Source: Skermanella stibiiresistens SB22 (GTDB taxonomy: Bacteria > Pseudomonadota > Alphaproteobacteria > Azospirillales > Azospirillaceae). From it: 64,000 bases of DNA. The DNA is taken from assembly GCF_000576635.1 (NCBI RefSeq), contig NZ_AVFL01000008.1:186001-250000 (forward strand), in the 5' to 3' direction. The position numbers were made by a program, and so were the translations under genes. This document shows positions 51,197 through 60,523 of this stretch, piece after piece (positions within the stretch are counted from its first letter, which is position 1; the number at the start of each line of letters is the position of its first letter). The notes under the pieces were generated by a model. It had not been told where the DNA came from. It did no database searches and was given only the letters and a program-made list of their open reading frames with translations.

Positions 51197-54100
51197 TCAG
51201 GATCGCTCCGCCATACCGGGTGGAATGATCCGCCAGATGCCGCAGGGGTTCTGGAACGGGTCCAGATGGATCTGCTGGAACTTGCCATACCAGAAGAATC
51301 GGCCACCAGTGAACAGATCCTCGACCTCGACATGGGCGCTGTCGGGCAAACCCAACTCCCACAACGGAACCTCGATCGTGGCTCCATGGGCGGCGTGCGG
51401 GTCGAGATTGGCGGCGACAAGGATGAAATTGTCCTTGGTCGGCGTCATCTTGCCGTAATACAGGATGTTGTCATCGAAGGCGTTGTAGAATCGCAGGTTC
51501 TCGTATTCGTGCAGCGCCGGATTTTCCTTTCGGATCTTGTTCAGCCGCGTCAGGTAGGCCCGGATATTGTTCGGCCGGTCCCAATCCCACGCCTTGATCT
51601 CGTACTTCTCCGAGTTGAGGTATTCCTCCTTGCCCGGAACGGGAGCGCCCTCGCACAGCTCGTACCCGCTGTACAAGCCGTAGACGCTCGACAGCGTCGC
51701 CGCAAGGACGGCGCGCATCTTGAAGGCCGGGGGGCCGCCGGTCTGGAGGATCGGCGGGTTGATGTCCGGCGTATTGGCGAAGAAGTTCGCCCGCATGTAC
51801 TGCTTGGGTTCCAGCGAGGTCAGTTCGACCAGATAATCGGTGATCTCCGGCTTCAAGTCGCGCCAAGTGAAGTACGAGTAGCTTTGTGTGAAACCGACTT
51901 TCGCCAAACGCTTCATCATCTTGGGCTTGGTGAAGGCCTCAGCGAGGAAGAGCGAGTCGGGATAGCGGTCCTGGACCTCGCGGATCATCCATTCCCAGAA
52001 CGGCAGCGGCTTGGTGTGGGGATTGTCGACCCGGAAGATCCTGACGCCCTTCTCCGCCCAGAACAGGACGATGTCGCGGAACGCGTACCAGATGCCGGGC
52101 AAGGCTCCCCGGTAGAAATGGACGTTGACGATGTCCTGGTACTTCTTGGGCGGATTCTCGGCATATTTGATGGTGCCGTCCGGCCGCCAGTCGAACCAGT
52201 CCGGATGTTCCTTGATCCAGGGATGATCGGGCGAGCATTGGATCGCGAAGTCGATGGCGATCTCCAGATCGTGCTGGCGCGCCGCCTGGATCAGGCGCTC
52301 GAAATCCTCGAAGCTGCCCAGCTCGCGGTGAAGCGCGTCGTGGCCGCCCTCCGGCGAGCCGATGGCGTAGGGGCTTCCGACATCATCCTCGCCGGCGTCC
52401 AGCGTGTTGTTCTTGCCCTTGCGGAATGTGCGCCCGATCGGATGGATCGGCGGGAAGTACAGGACGTCGAAGCCCATGTCGCGGACATAGGGCAGCTTGG
52501 CGATGACGTCGTCGAAGGTGCCATGACGGTTCGGATCGTCGCTCATGGAGCGGGGAAACAGCTCGTACCACGCGGCGTAGCGGGCGGCGGTCCGATCGAC
52601 GAAGCATTCCAGCACGGTCTTGTAGCGTGACCGGTTGGTCCGCTCGCCCGACCGGCGCATGGCGATGTGCAGGTCATCGGACAGCATCAGTGTGGTCGCC
52701 AGATCGTCGTCCGCCGGTCCGCCGTCTGCGCCGCCGTGGGCCAAGCGGTTCAGCGTGCGATCCATCACCTCCTTGTCGGCGCCGGTCGCCTTGGCGGTGG
52801 CGCGCTCGACCAGCTCGCGGCCCTCGATCAGCTCCAGAGTCATGACCTGACCGGCGTCGCGCTTCTTGATGAAGTCGCTCCGCCACGTCTCGAACAGGTC
52901 GCGCCACGCTTCGATCGTGTACCAATATCGGCCATTCTGGGTCAGCGGAATGGTGCCGGTCCAACGGTCGTTGTCGAAGAAGGTCAGCGGCTCCTCGCGC
53001 CAAAAGTCCTCCCCTTGGATGCGGTACCTCAGACAAGCGTTGATCTTCTCGTGACCGTCGGTGAAGACGTCGGCCCAGACCTGCAGGACATCGCCGACCT
53101 CGCGCTTGATGGCGAAGCGGCCGCCGTCAAGCTCGGGAAAGACCGCCTCGATCGCGATCCGGTCTTCCGCCAGCGTCTCCAGCAGCTTGGCCGACGCCTC
53201 GGTCCGCTCGACGCTGTTGACGCCGTTTGAGACCCTGGTCCGCGCCTCCGGGTCGCCGCGGAACACGCGCAACTCCAGGGGAGCCAGGGTGATCGGCTCG
53301 CCCGGCCGGAAAAGCTGCGGCGAGCATTGCGGCGTCACGTCCCGGAAGCCGTCATACTGTCCGCCGGTCTCCGCCAGCAACGGGCCGGGGTCGATCTTGT
53401 GGGACCGGTTCTCGTCCGGATTGATCAGGATGATGACGCAGTCCTCGACGTCGCCGGCCCCCTTGCGGCACAGCCCGACCACGGGGTTGTGGGGGGCGGT
53501 GATGCGGAACTGCGGTCCCTCCACGTTGAAGGCCGGGGTGGCCGCGCGCATCGAGTTGACGTCGGCCACGAACTGGCTGATGTCGACCTTCGGTTCCTCC
53601 CAGTCCTGGGGCGTGGTCTTGACCACGTCCACCTTGCGGGTGAAGCCGTATTCGTAACCGATCGGCATCATCACGCCGGTCGAGAAGCAGGCCGAGAACA
53701 GGTAGCGCATCTTCAGATGGGCGGCGAGCCGCTCGCTGTCCTGGCTTCCGACATCGGCGGCCATCCGGTCGGTGTCATGGCTTTCGGGAAAGGCCACCGA
53801 CGGGGCGATGTGCCGGAACTGGTTGTACTGGTCCAGCAGCCAAGGCGCCTGGAAGTCCCACCATTTGGAGCTGTTGAACAGATAGTCGAAACCGGCGTCG
53901 CCCAGCGCGTCCACCTGCTCGACCGTGCAGCCCAGCGTCTCGGCGTAGAACTCGACCTCGTCATCGACCTCATGGGCCGCGTCGATCAACGAACGCCAGA
54001 CGGGAGCGGGCACTTGGTACGCCGCGTCGCAACGGAAGCCCTTGACGCCCAGACCAACGTAATGGCGGACGTAATTGGCCCAATAGTCGACCAGCGCCTG

Positions 54101-54553
54101 CCGGGCTTCGGGGTTCTCGTAGTCCAGTTCGGCCAGATCGCCCCAGATCGTCACGTTGCTGGTGTCGACCGGATCGACGGCGCGCGGGCTGTAGAGGCTG
54201 CCGTCCGCCTCACGACGGTACCATTCGGGGTGCTGTTCCGCCAGGACCGCATCCTTGGCGGTGTGGTTGACCACCAGATCCAGCATGACGCGCAGGTTCT
54301 TGTCGGCGGCATCGCGGCAGAAGCCCCGGATCAGGTCGTCGGCGCTTTCCGTGGCACCGCCCTGGAACATGTCGTGCAGCCGGTAAGGATCCTTGACGGC
54401 ATAGAGGCTGCCGGAGAAACCCGGATAATGAATGGGATTCAGAAAGACCCAGTCGAATTGCATGCCGGCGATCCGCGCCAGATGCCCCGACCAATCATGG
54501 ACTGAGCCGACCAGCAGTGGAAAAAGGTTGTAGATGCGTGGTCCGAGAGTCAC
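51197..54553 (-). CDS. glgE: Fused GH13 amylase-like domain and GlgE maltosyltransferase
   Basis: 1118 residues from GTG 54553 (VTLGPRIYNLFPLLVGSVHDWSGHL) with GAGGAT upstream. The N-terminal ~430 residues are a complete GH13 barrel: DLVVNH, GFRCDAAYQV (nucleophile), EFYAETLG (acid/base) and FPESHDTDR. The C-terminal ~650 residues are a second barrel of the GlgE type (VLYFPPIHPIGRTFRKGKNN, AIDFAIQCSPDHPW, IFRVDNPHTK, LFLAEAFT, YFTWRDL), ending DPFQNPCGIWRIIPPG. GlgE uses maltose 1-phosphate to build alpha-1,4-glucan. No maltokinase or trehalose synthase gene is in the window. Both catalytic sets look intact. It is divergent from ppk2. Confidence 0.85.
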   Translation of the reverse strand: MTLGPRIYNLFPLLVGSVHDWSGHLARIAGMQFDWVFLNPIHYPGFSGSLYAVKDPYRLHDMFQGGATESADDLIRGFCRDAADKNLRVMLDLVVNHTAKDAVLAEQHPEWYRREADGSLYSPRAVDPVDTSNVTIWGDLAELDYENPEARQALVDYWANYVRHYVGLGVKGFRCDAAYQVPAPVWRSLIDAAHEVDDEVEFYAETLGCTVEQVDALGDAGFDYLFNSSKWWDFQAPWLLDQYNQFRHIAPSVAFPESHDTDRMAADVGSQDSERLAAHLKMRYLFSACFSTGVMMPIGYEYGFTRKVDVVKTTPQDWEEPKVDISQFVADVNSMRAATPAFNVEGPQFRITAPHNPVVGLCRKGAGDVEDCVIILINPDENRSHKIDPGPLLAETGGQYDGFRDVTPQCSPQLFRPGEPITLAPLELRVFRGDPEARTRVSNGVNSVERTEASAKLLETLAEDRIAIEAVFPELDGGRFAIKREVGDVLQVWADVFTDGHEKINACLRYRIQGEDFWREEPLTFFDNDRWTGTIPLTQNGRYWYTIEAWRDLFETWRSDFIKKRDAGQVMTLELIEGRELVERATAKATGADKEVMDRTLNRLAHGGADGGPADDDLATTLMLSDDLHIAMRRSGERTNRSRYKTVLECFVDRTAARYAAWYELFPRSMSDDPNRHGTFDDVIAKLPYVRDMGFDVLYFPPIHPIGRTFRKGKNNTLDAGEDDVGSPYAIGSPEGGHDALHRELGSFEDFERLIQAARQHDLEIAIDFAIQCSPDHPWIKEHPDWFDWRPDGTIKYAENPPKKYQDIVNVHFYRGALPGIWYAFRDIVLFWAEKGVRIFRVDNPHTKPLPFWEWMIREVQDRYPDSLFLAEAFTKPKMMKRLAKVGFTQSYSYFTWRDLKPEITDYLVELTSLEPKQYMRANFFANTPDINPPILQTGGPPAFKMRAVLAATLSSVYGLYSGYELCEGAPVPGKEEYLNSEKYEIKAWDWDRPNNIRAYLTRLNKIRKENPALHEYENLRFYNAFDDNILYYGKMTPTKDNFILVAANLDPHAAHGATIEVPLWELGLPDSAHVEVEDLFTGGRFFWYGKFQQIHLDPFQNPCGIWRIIPPGMAERS

Positions 54554-54719
54554 TAGTCCATCCTCGCAACGTTGAGCTTTCGCGGATATTTGCGGGTGGC
54601 TCCAAGCCGATTCGTCTGGCCGCCTGCCCTGCCCGCCAGTTGCCGAATAAACCAATGCGACTGAACTTAGGTTCCACGCGTTGAGTGCGAGATACCCTTC
54701 AACGACCGGGACGACTCCG

Positions 54720-55556
54720 ATGGCCCGCACCGAGATCAAGCTCGACAAGACCAAGATCCGCCTGGACAAGCTGGACCAGGATGGCGAGCGGTTCACCGAC
54801 AAGCAGGATTACGAGAAGCGGCTGGACACGCTCCAGACGGAACTGCTGCACATCCAGCAAACCTACTGGCACGAGAAGCGGCGCGCGGTACTGGTGTTCG
54901 AGGGTTGGGACGCCGCCGGCAAGGGTGGTGCCATCCGCAGGATCACCGAACCGCTGGACCCCCGGGGCTTCCATGTCTGGCCGATCAGCGCCCCCAACCC
55001 GGAGGAGCGCGGCCAGCATTATCTTTGGCGCTTCTGGCAGCGGCTGCCCGGTCCCGGCACCGTCGCGATCTTCGACCGCTCCTGGTACGGCAGGGTGCTG
55101 GTGGAGCGGGTCCAGGAGTTCGCCAAGCCGAAGGAGTGGAAGCGCGCCTATGACGAGATCAACGAGTTCGAGCGCCTGCTGCTGGATGACGGCGTCCGGA
55201 TCGTCAAGCTGTTCTTCCACATAACCCAGGAGGAACAGCTCGACCGTTTCCGGGAGCGCCTGACCAACCCGTACAAGCGGTGGAAGCTGACCGAGGAGGA
55301 TCTGCGCAACCGGGCACGCTGGGACGACTACATCGAGGCGGCCGAGGACATGTTCGACAAGACCTCGACCGTGGCGGCACCCTGGCATCCGATCGCCGCC
55401 AACAGCAAGTGGCACGCCCGCATCACGTCGCTGGAGACCATCACGGCGGCGCTCCGCGAGGGTGTCGACATAGCGCCGCCGCCCGTGGATCCGAAGGTGC
55501 TCGACACCGCCGCCGAAATGCTGGGCGTGCATTTCAGCGGCAAGAAGGAGACCTGA
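54720..55556 (+). CDS. ppk2: Polyphosphate kinase 2
   Basis: A 278-residue protein starting at ATG 54720 (MARTEIKLDKTKIRLDKLDQDGERFTDK). Walker A is VFEGWDAAGKGGAIRRI, the lid contains FWQRLPGPGTVAIFDRSWYGRVLVERVQ with Walker B DRSWYGR, and the C-terminus has RARWDDYIEAAEDMFDKTST. It transfers phosphate between polyphosphate and nucleoside mono- or diphosphates. The single-domain length (class I/III-like) is normal. It is divergent from the glgE fusion with a 166-base gap and convergent with the MFS gene. Confidence 0.92.
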   Translation: MARTEIKLDKTKIRLDKLDQDGERFTDKQDYEKRLDTLQTELLHIQQTYWHEKRRAVLVFEGWDAAGKGGAIRRITEPLDPRGFHVWPISAPNPEERGQHYLWRFWQRLPGPGTVAIFDRSWYGRVLVERVQEFAKPKEWKRAYDEINEFERLLLDDGVRIVKLFFHITQEEQLDRFRERLTNPYKRWKLTEEDLRNRARWDDYIEAAEDMFDKTSTVAAPWHPIAANSKWHARITSLETITAALREGVDIAPPPVDPKVLDTAAEMLGVHFSGKKET

Positions 55557-55563
55557 GCGGGGT

Positions 55564-56922
55564 TCAGCGCGGGGCCGGTCCGCGGAGGTCGGCGCCCAGG
55601 GGGGATGCCGGCCGAAGCTTCAGGTCGGCTTCCCGGCCCCGCCGGATCGCCGCCTGGACCACGAAGGTCATCAGCCCTCCGACCGTCAGGCAGGCCGCGA
55701 GGAACAGCATGGGAGCGATGGTGCTGCCGGTCTGGTCCTTGATCCAGGGAACGGCGTTCTGCGCGATGAAGCCACCCAGGTTGCCGACCGAGTTGATCGC
55801 GGCCAAGCCCGCCGCCGCCGAGGCGCCGGTGAGGAAGGTCGACGGCAGGCTCCACAGCACCGGTTGTCCGGCGAAGATACCGGCCGCCGCCCCGCACAGG
55901 AAGACGAACTGGAGCGTGTGGTCGGTGACGTAGACGCTGAGCACCAGGCAGGCGGCGCCGAACAGCGCCGGGCCGACGATGAAGGGCGTCTGCTTGCCGG
56001 TCTTCGCCGCCATCCGGGGGACGTAGTGGAGCGCGAAGGCGACGACCACCCAGGGGATGATGTTGATGAAGCCGTTGACGGTGTTCGAAACCCCGAAACC
56101 CTTGACGATGGTCGGCAGCCAGTAGCTCAACCCGTAGGCCGCCAACGGAAACGCGACGTAGTAGGCCGACATCAGGATGACGCGCGGATCGAGCAACGTC
56201 GCGAACGGGTTGATGTGACTGGTCTTGTTCATCGCCCGGTCCTCGTTCGCCAAGGTGACCCTCAGCCACTCCTTCTCCTCGGCGTCGAGGAAGCGCGCGT
56301 CGGCCGGTTTGTCGTCCAGGTATGACAGCGTGACGAACGTCATGACCACCGCCGGAATTCCGGTGACGATGAAGACCCATTGCCAGCCACGCAAGCCCAG
56401 CACACCATCCAGGTCCAGCAGCGCGCCACCGATCGGGGCGCCAATGGCGTTGGCGACGGCGCTGAAGATCATGAACGACCCGACCATGCGCCCCCGATAC
56501 TCGAACGGGAACCATAGCGTCAGGACATAGAGCACGCCGGGGAAGAATCCGGCCTCGGCGGCACCCAGCATGAAGCGCAGTATGTAGAACATCACCGTGT
56601 TCTGGGTGAAGCCCAGCGCCACGGTGGTCAGGCCCCAGGTGATCATGATGCGGGCGAACCAGCGCCGCGCCCCGACCTTTTCCATGAAGACGTTGCTCGG
56701 CACTTCGAAGATGAAGTAACCGATGAAGAACAGCGACGCGCCAAGACCATAAGCGGCTTCGCTCAAGCCCAGGTCGCTGACCATCTGGAGCTTGGCGTAG
56801 CTGACGTTCTGGCGGTCGATGTAGGCGATCAGGTAGATCAGGCCTAGGAATGGCACCAGCCTCATCGTGATCTTCTTGATCACATCCGGCCGATCGATCG
56901 CGGTCGTCCCGGTGCGCTCCAT
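55564..56922 (-). CDS. Major facilitator transporter, anion:cation symporter family
   Basis: A 452-residue membrane protein starting at ATG 56922 behind a GGAGGA site. About 12 helices are visible. The first has the typical AC symporter sequence LIYLIAYIDRQNVSYAKLQMVSDLGLSEAAYGLGASLFFIGYFIFEVPSNVFMEKVGARRW. The next has FMLGAAEAGFFPGVLYVLTLWFP. This family takes up aromatic, tartrate, phthalate or hexuronate-type acids with protons. The substrate cannot be deduced and no catabolic genes adjoin. It faces a 425-base intergenic region at its 5' end. Confidence 0.9.
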   Translation of the reverse strand: MERTGTTAIDRPDVIKKITMRLVPFLGLIYLIAYIDRQNVSYAKLQMVSDLGLSEAAYGLGASLFFIGYFIFEVPSNVFMEKVGARRWFARIMITWGLTTVALGFTQNTVMFYILRFMLGAAEAGFFPGVLYVLTLWFPFEYRGRMVGSFMIFSAVANAIGAPIGGALLDLDGVLGLRGWQWVFIVTGIPAVVMTFVTLSYLDDKPADARFLDAEEKEWLRVTLANEDRAMNKTSHINPFATLLDPRVILMSAYYVAFPLAAYGLSYWLPTIVKGFGVSNTVNGFINIIPWVVVAFALHYVPRMAAKTGKQTPFIVGPALFGAACLVLSVYVTDHTLQFVFLCGAAAGIFAGQPVLWSLPSTFLTGASAAAGLAAINSVGNLGGFIAQNAVPWIKDQTGSTIAPMLFLAACLTVGGLMTFVVQAAIRRGREADLKLRPASPLGADLRGPAPR

Positions 56923-57347
56923 GGAGTCCTCCGAACTCGTTGTTCTTCGTTCATGGGTAAACGGAGCAACAACAGCCGCTGATTGTCGGAATTCCGCGCG
57001 CAAGGAGTTTTTCCGCATCGTGGATAACGATGCCAAAAATTGTGGGCAGTAGCTGTGGCGACGTAGGTCGCGCATTTATATGGACTTATGGAGCGCCCGG
57101 TTTCTCCTGCCGGGAGAAGTTCTGCTCATTGACACTCACCAGTCGGTTTGGTGAAGCTCTGATGGATTTCTGGCGGGACGCGCTGAACCAAAATGTGTGT
57201 AGCTTATGTTACAAGTAAAATACACCCTCGTTTCAGTTCCAATAAGTTTACATTGCGAGGGATTATAGGGTCGGTTGAAGCATTGTTCCGCTCCTGTATT
57301 TAGATGTATACCGGCGCCGTCTTCGCAAGCCCTAGGGGAGCCGGCGT
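56923..57347. other. Intergenic region between MFS gene and LpxH-like gene
   Basis: 425 bases without a supported gene. It is divergent, so it holds the promoters of both neighbours. It is AT-rich around 57190-57280 (TTACAAGTAAAATACACC), contains a TTCTCC-TGCCG-GGAGAA hairpin at 57102-57118, and has no convincing -35/-10 pair. Two short reading frames here lack ribosome sites and resemblance. Confidence 0.5.
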
Positions 57348-58142
57348 ATGCAGCCCGACATTGGAACGCGGCATTACCGCAGCATCTGGATCTCGGACGT
57401 TCATTTGGGAACGAGGGGATGCCAAGCCGACCTGCTTCTCGATTTCCTGCGATCCAACGAGTCGGAATACCTTTATCTGGTCGGCGACATCGTCGATGGC
57501 TGGCGCCTGAAGCGGGGCTGGTACTGGCCGCAGTCCCATAACGACGTCGTCCAGAAGATCCTGCGCCGGGCGCGCAAGGGCGCCAAGGTCTTCTATGTTC
57601 CGGGAAACCACGACGAGGCCTTCCGCGACTATATCGGGCTGCAATTCGGTGGCGTGGCGGTGGTCGAGGACATCGTCCACACGACCGCCGATGGTCGCCG
57701 CTTCCTTGTGATCCACGGTGACCAGTTCGACGCGGTCGTCAAATACGCCAAGTGGCTCGCCCATCTGGGCGACAGCGCCTACACCGCCCTCCTGGCCATC
57801 AACACATGGTTCAACCATGTCCGCCGAAAACTGGGCTTCACATACTGGTCCGTCTCGGCTTATCTGAAGCAGCGCGTCAAGAACGCCGTCGAATACATCG
57901 GCGCGTACGAGACCGCCCTCGCCGACGAGGCGCGGCGCCGGGGTGTCGACGGCATCATCTGCGGTCACATCCACAGCGCCGAAATGCGTCCCATGGAGGG
58001 GGTGCTCTATTGCAACGACGGCGATTGGGTCGAATCCTGCACGGCTCTGGTCGAGCACGAGAACGGACGGCTCGAAATCATAAACTGGGCGGCTTCACGT
58101 CGCTTGCTGCCAGTCAAGCAGCCAGTCAGGGCGGCGGCGTGA
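57348..58142 (+). CDS. UDP-2,3-diacylglucosamine diphosphatase-like metallophosphoesterase
   Basis: A 264-residue calcineurin-like hydrolase. The metal-binding segments are ISDVHLGTRGCQAD, LYLVGDIVDGW, YVPGNHDEAFRDYI, VIHGDQFDAVV and GIICGHIHSAEM. This is the LpxH/LpxH-like pattern, which removes UMP from UDP-diacylglucosamine in lipid A synthesis, although the class (LpxH versus a broader homologue) cannot be fixed by eye. It starts at ATG 57348. Its stop overlaps the start of the glycosyltransferase in GTGA, so the two are coupled, in an operon-like envelope block with waaA, lpxK and lpxL. Confidence 0.85.
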   Translation: MQPDIGTRHYRSIWISDVHLGTRGCQADLLLDFLRSNESEYLYLVGDIVDGWRLKRGWYWPQSHNDVVQKILRRARKGAKVFYVPGNHDEAFRDYIGLQFGGVAVVEDIVHTTADGRRFLVIHGDQFDAVVKYAKWLAHLGDSAYTALLAINTWFNHVRRKLGFTYWSVSAYLKQRVKNAVEYIGAYETALADEARRRGVDGIICGHIHSAEMRPMEGVLYCNDGDWVESCTALVEHENGRLEIINWAASRRLLPVKQPVRAAA

Positions 58143-59161
58143 GGATACTGATCGTCTCCGACGCCTGGCACCCCCAGGTGAACGGCGTCGTCCGCACCCT
58201 GATGACCGTCCGTGACGAGCTTCAGAAACTTGGTCACTCGGTCGAGGTGATCGGCCCTGACCGTTTCCGCACCATCCCGATGCCGAGCTATCCGGAGATC
58301 CGGCTGGCGCTCGGCGCCGGGCGGAAGCTGGAGCGGCTGATCCGCGCCCACGATCCGGGTGCCATCCACATCGCCACCGAAGGTCCCTTGGGCTTCGCCG
58401 CGCGGCGATATTGCCTGAGGAACGGCATCCCGTTCACGACCGCCTACCACACGCGGTTCCCGGAATACGTCCGCGACCGCATGCCGGTGCCGCTGGCGCT
58501 CAGCTACGCCCTGGTGCGGCGCTTCCACGCCCCGGCCGCGGCGGTCATGGTCGCCACCCAGACGATCGAGGACGCGCTCAAGGCACGGGGCTTCACCAAC
58601 ATCCGGCGCTGGTCGCGCGGGGTCGACACCGATCTTTTCCACCCCAGGGACAAGGCTTTCCTGTCCGATCCCCGACCGATCTCCCTCTATGTCGGCCGGG
58701 TCTCGGTGGAGAAGAACCTGGAGGCCTTCCTCAAGCTGGATCTGCCGGGAACCAAATACGTCGTCGGCGACGGCCCCCAGTTGGAGGAGTACCGGAACCG
58801 GTACCCGGCCGCCAAATTCGTCGGGGCCCGCCACGGCGAGGAACTGGCGAAGTTCTACGCGGCGGCCGACGTTTTCGTGTTTCCCTCCAGGACCGACACC
58901 TTCGGTCTCGTCCTGCTCGAAGCGCTGGCGTCCGGGGTTCCGGTCGCGGCGTTTCCCGTGCCGGGACCGCTGGACGTGATCGATGACCCGGCCGTCGGAT
59001 GTCTCGACGACGACCTCGCCCACGCCATCGAGGCGGCCCTCGCGATCCCGGCGGAACCGTGCCGCGACCATGCGATGAAATGGTCGTGGCGTGCGTCCGC
59101 CGAACAATTCCTCAACAATCTCAGGCCACTGCGGGGTTCCGACCGATTGATTCGGTCATAA
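58139..59161 (+). CDS. Glycosyltransferase family 4 (mannosyl- or glucosyl-transferase type)
   Basis: A 340-residue GT-B protein starting at GTG 58139, which overlaps the previous stop. The N-terminus VRILIVSDAWHPQVNGVVRTLMTVRDELQKLGHSVEVIGPDRF and TAYHTRFPEYVRDRMPVPLALSYALVRRF, then WSRGVDTDLFHPRDK, SLYVGRVSVEKNLEAFLKL and FVFPSRTDTFGLVLLEALASGVPVAAFPV are typical of the GT4 MgtA/SqdX group that glycosylates diacylglycerol or builds lipid/glycan heads. The acceptor here is unknown. It is coupled to the LpxH-like gene and upstream of waaA, consistent with outer-membrane glycolipid synthesis. Confidence 0.85.
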   Translation: MRILIVSDAWHPQVNGVVRTLMTVRDELQKLGHSVEVIGPDRFRTIPMPSYPEIRLALGAGRKLERLIRAHDPGAIHIATEGPLGFAARRYCLRNGIPFTTAYHTRFPEYVRDRMPVPLALSYALVRRFHAPAAAVMVATQTIEDALKARGFTNIRRWSRGVDTDLFHPRDKAFLSDPRPISLYVGRVSVEKNLEAFLKLDLPGTKYVVGDGPQLEEYRNRYPAAKFVGARHGEELAKFYAAADVFVFPSRTDTFGLVLLEALASGVPVAAFPVPGPLDVIDDPAVGCLDDDLAHAIEAALAIPAEPCRDHAMKWSWRASAEQFLNNLRPLRGSDRLIRS

Positions 59162-59239
59162 ATCGAAAAGCCTTAGTGCTCTCCGACGATCGTGGTAAGG
59201 TGCCGCGCTTTTTAACGCCGGACTGGTCACCGTTCTCTG

Positions 59240-60523
59240 ATGTTGCAGACGATCTATCGCGGGCTGACGGAAATCGGCGGGCCCGCGATACGGCTGTATC
59301 TCGCCCGCCGCCGCTCAGCCGGAAAAGAAGACCCGGTTCGCGGGGCGGAGCGGCTCGGCATCGCCTCGGTCGAGCGGCCCGCCGGCCGGCTGGCGTGGTT
59401 CCACGCGGCGAGTGTCGGCGAGTCCATGTCGGTGCTGGTGCTGATCAACCGCCTGCTTGACACGCATCCCAACCTGACCGTGCTGATCACGACCGGCACC
59501 GTCACGTCCGCCGAGTTGATGGCGCGCCGGCTACCCGAGCGGGCGATCCATCAGTATGTCCCGGTCGACAGGATGCGGTACGTGCGAGCCTTTCTGGATC
59601 ACTGGCGTCCCGATCTGGCGCTGTGGATCGAATCGGAGATCTGGCCGAACATGCTGTCCGAGATCGGACGCCGGGGCATACCGGCGGCGCTGGTCAACGC
59701 GCGCATGTCGGCCGGGTCGTTCCGCAACTGGCTGCGCGTGCCGGGCTTCATCCGTCCACTGCTGTCCACCTTCAGCCTCTGCCTGGCCCAGACCGAGGTC
59801 GAGGTCGACCGGCTGCGCCGGCTGGGTGCCCGTGACGTGCGCTGTGTCGGCAATCTCAAATTCTCCGCCGAACCGCTGCCCGCGGACCCCGCCGAACTGG
59901 CGGTCCTCCGCGGCGCGTTCGGCGACCGCCCCCTGTGGCTGATGGCGAGCAGCCATCCCGGCGAGGAGGACATCGCCGCCGATGTCCACGCGGCGTTGCG
60001 CGACCGGTTGCCGGGACTGCTCACCGTCATCGTACCGCGCCACCCCCAGCGCGGCGGCGAGGTGTCCGACATGCTGGCGAGGCGGGGGCTGCCCGTGGCG
60101 CGGCGCTCGACCGGCACCCTGCCCGGCCCCGGTCACGAGGTCTATCTGGCCGACACGGTTGGCGAGCTTGGGCTGTTCTTCCGGCTGGCAGAGGTGGTCT
60201 GTGTCGGCGGTTCGCTGGTACCGATCGGCGGGCACAACCCGGTGGAACCCGCCCAACTCGGCTGCGCGGTGATCCACGGGCCGCACATGACGAACTTCTC
60301 GGAAGTGTCGGCGCAATTGGAGGCCGCCGGGGCCGCCATCACGGTTCGGGACGGCGCGGAACTGGTCCGGGAGGTTGGCGGGTTGCTGTCGGACGAGCCC
60401 GCGCGGACACGCCTGGCCGAGGCCGCCAGCGCCGTGGCGGAACGCAACCGCCGCGTGGTCGACGCCGTCGTGGAGGCCCTGGCTCCGGCGTTGACGGCGG
60501 CGGGTATCCAACCATGCCCGTGA
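59240..60523 (+). CDS. waaA: 3-deoxy-D-manno-octulosonic acid transferase (WaaA/KdtA)
   Basis: A 427-residue Kdo transferase (GT30) that adds Kdo to lipid A precursor. ATG 59240 opens a short hydrophobic N-terminal region. Core landmarks are LAWFHAASVGESMSVLVLINRLL, LITTGTVTSAELMARRLP, HWRPDLALWIESEIWPNMLSEI, ARMSAGSFRNWLR, NLKFSAEPLP, VIVPRHPQR and the GGSLVPIGGHNPVEPAQLGCAVIHGPHMTNFSEV signature near the C-terminus. It is the first of three overlapping genes (waaA, lpxK, lpxL) for lipid A completion. Confidence 0.95.
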   Translation: MLQTIYRGLTEIGGPAIRLYLARRRSAGKEDPVRGAERLGIASVERPAGRLAWFHAASVGESMSVLVLINRLLDTHPNLTVLITTGTVTSAELMARRLPERAIHQYVPVDRMRYVRAFLDHWRPDLALWIESEIWPNMLSEIGRRGIPAALVNARMSAGSFRNWLRVPGFIRPLLSTFSLCLAQTEVEVDRLRRLGARDVRCVGNLKFSAEPLPADPAELAVLRGAFGDRPLWLMASSHPGEEDIAADVHAALRDRLPGLLTVIVPRHPQRGGEVSDMLARRGLPVARRSTGTLPGPGHEVYLADTVGELGLFFRLAEVVCVGGSLVPIGGHNPVEPAQLGCAVIHGPHMTNFSEVSAQLEAAGAAITVRDGAELVREVGGLLSDEPARTRLAEAASAVAERNRRVVDAVVEALAPALTAAGIQPCP

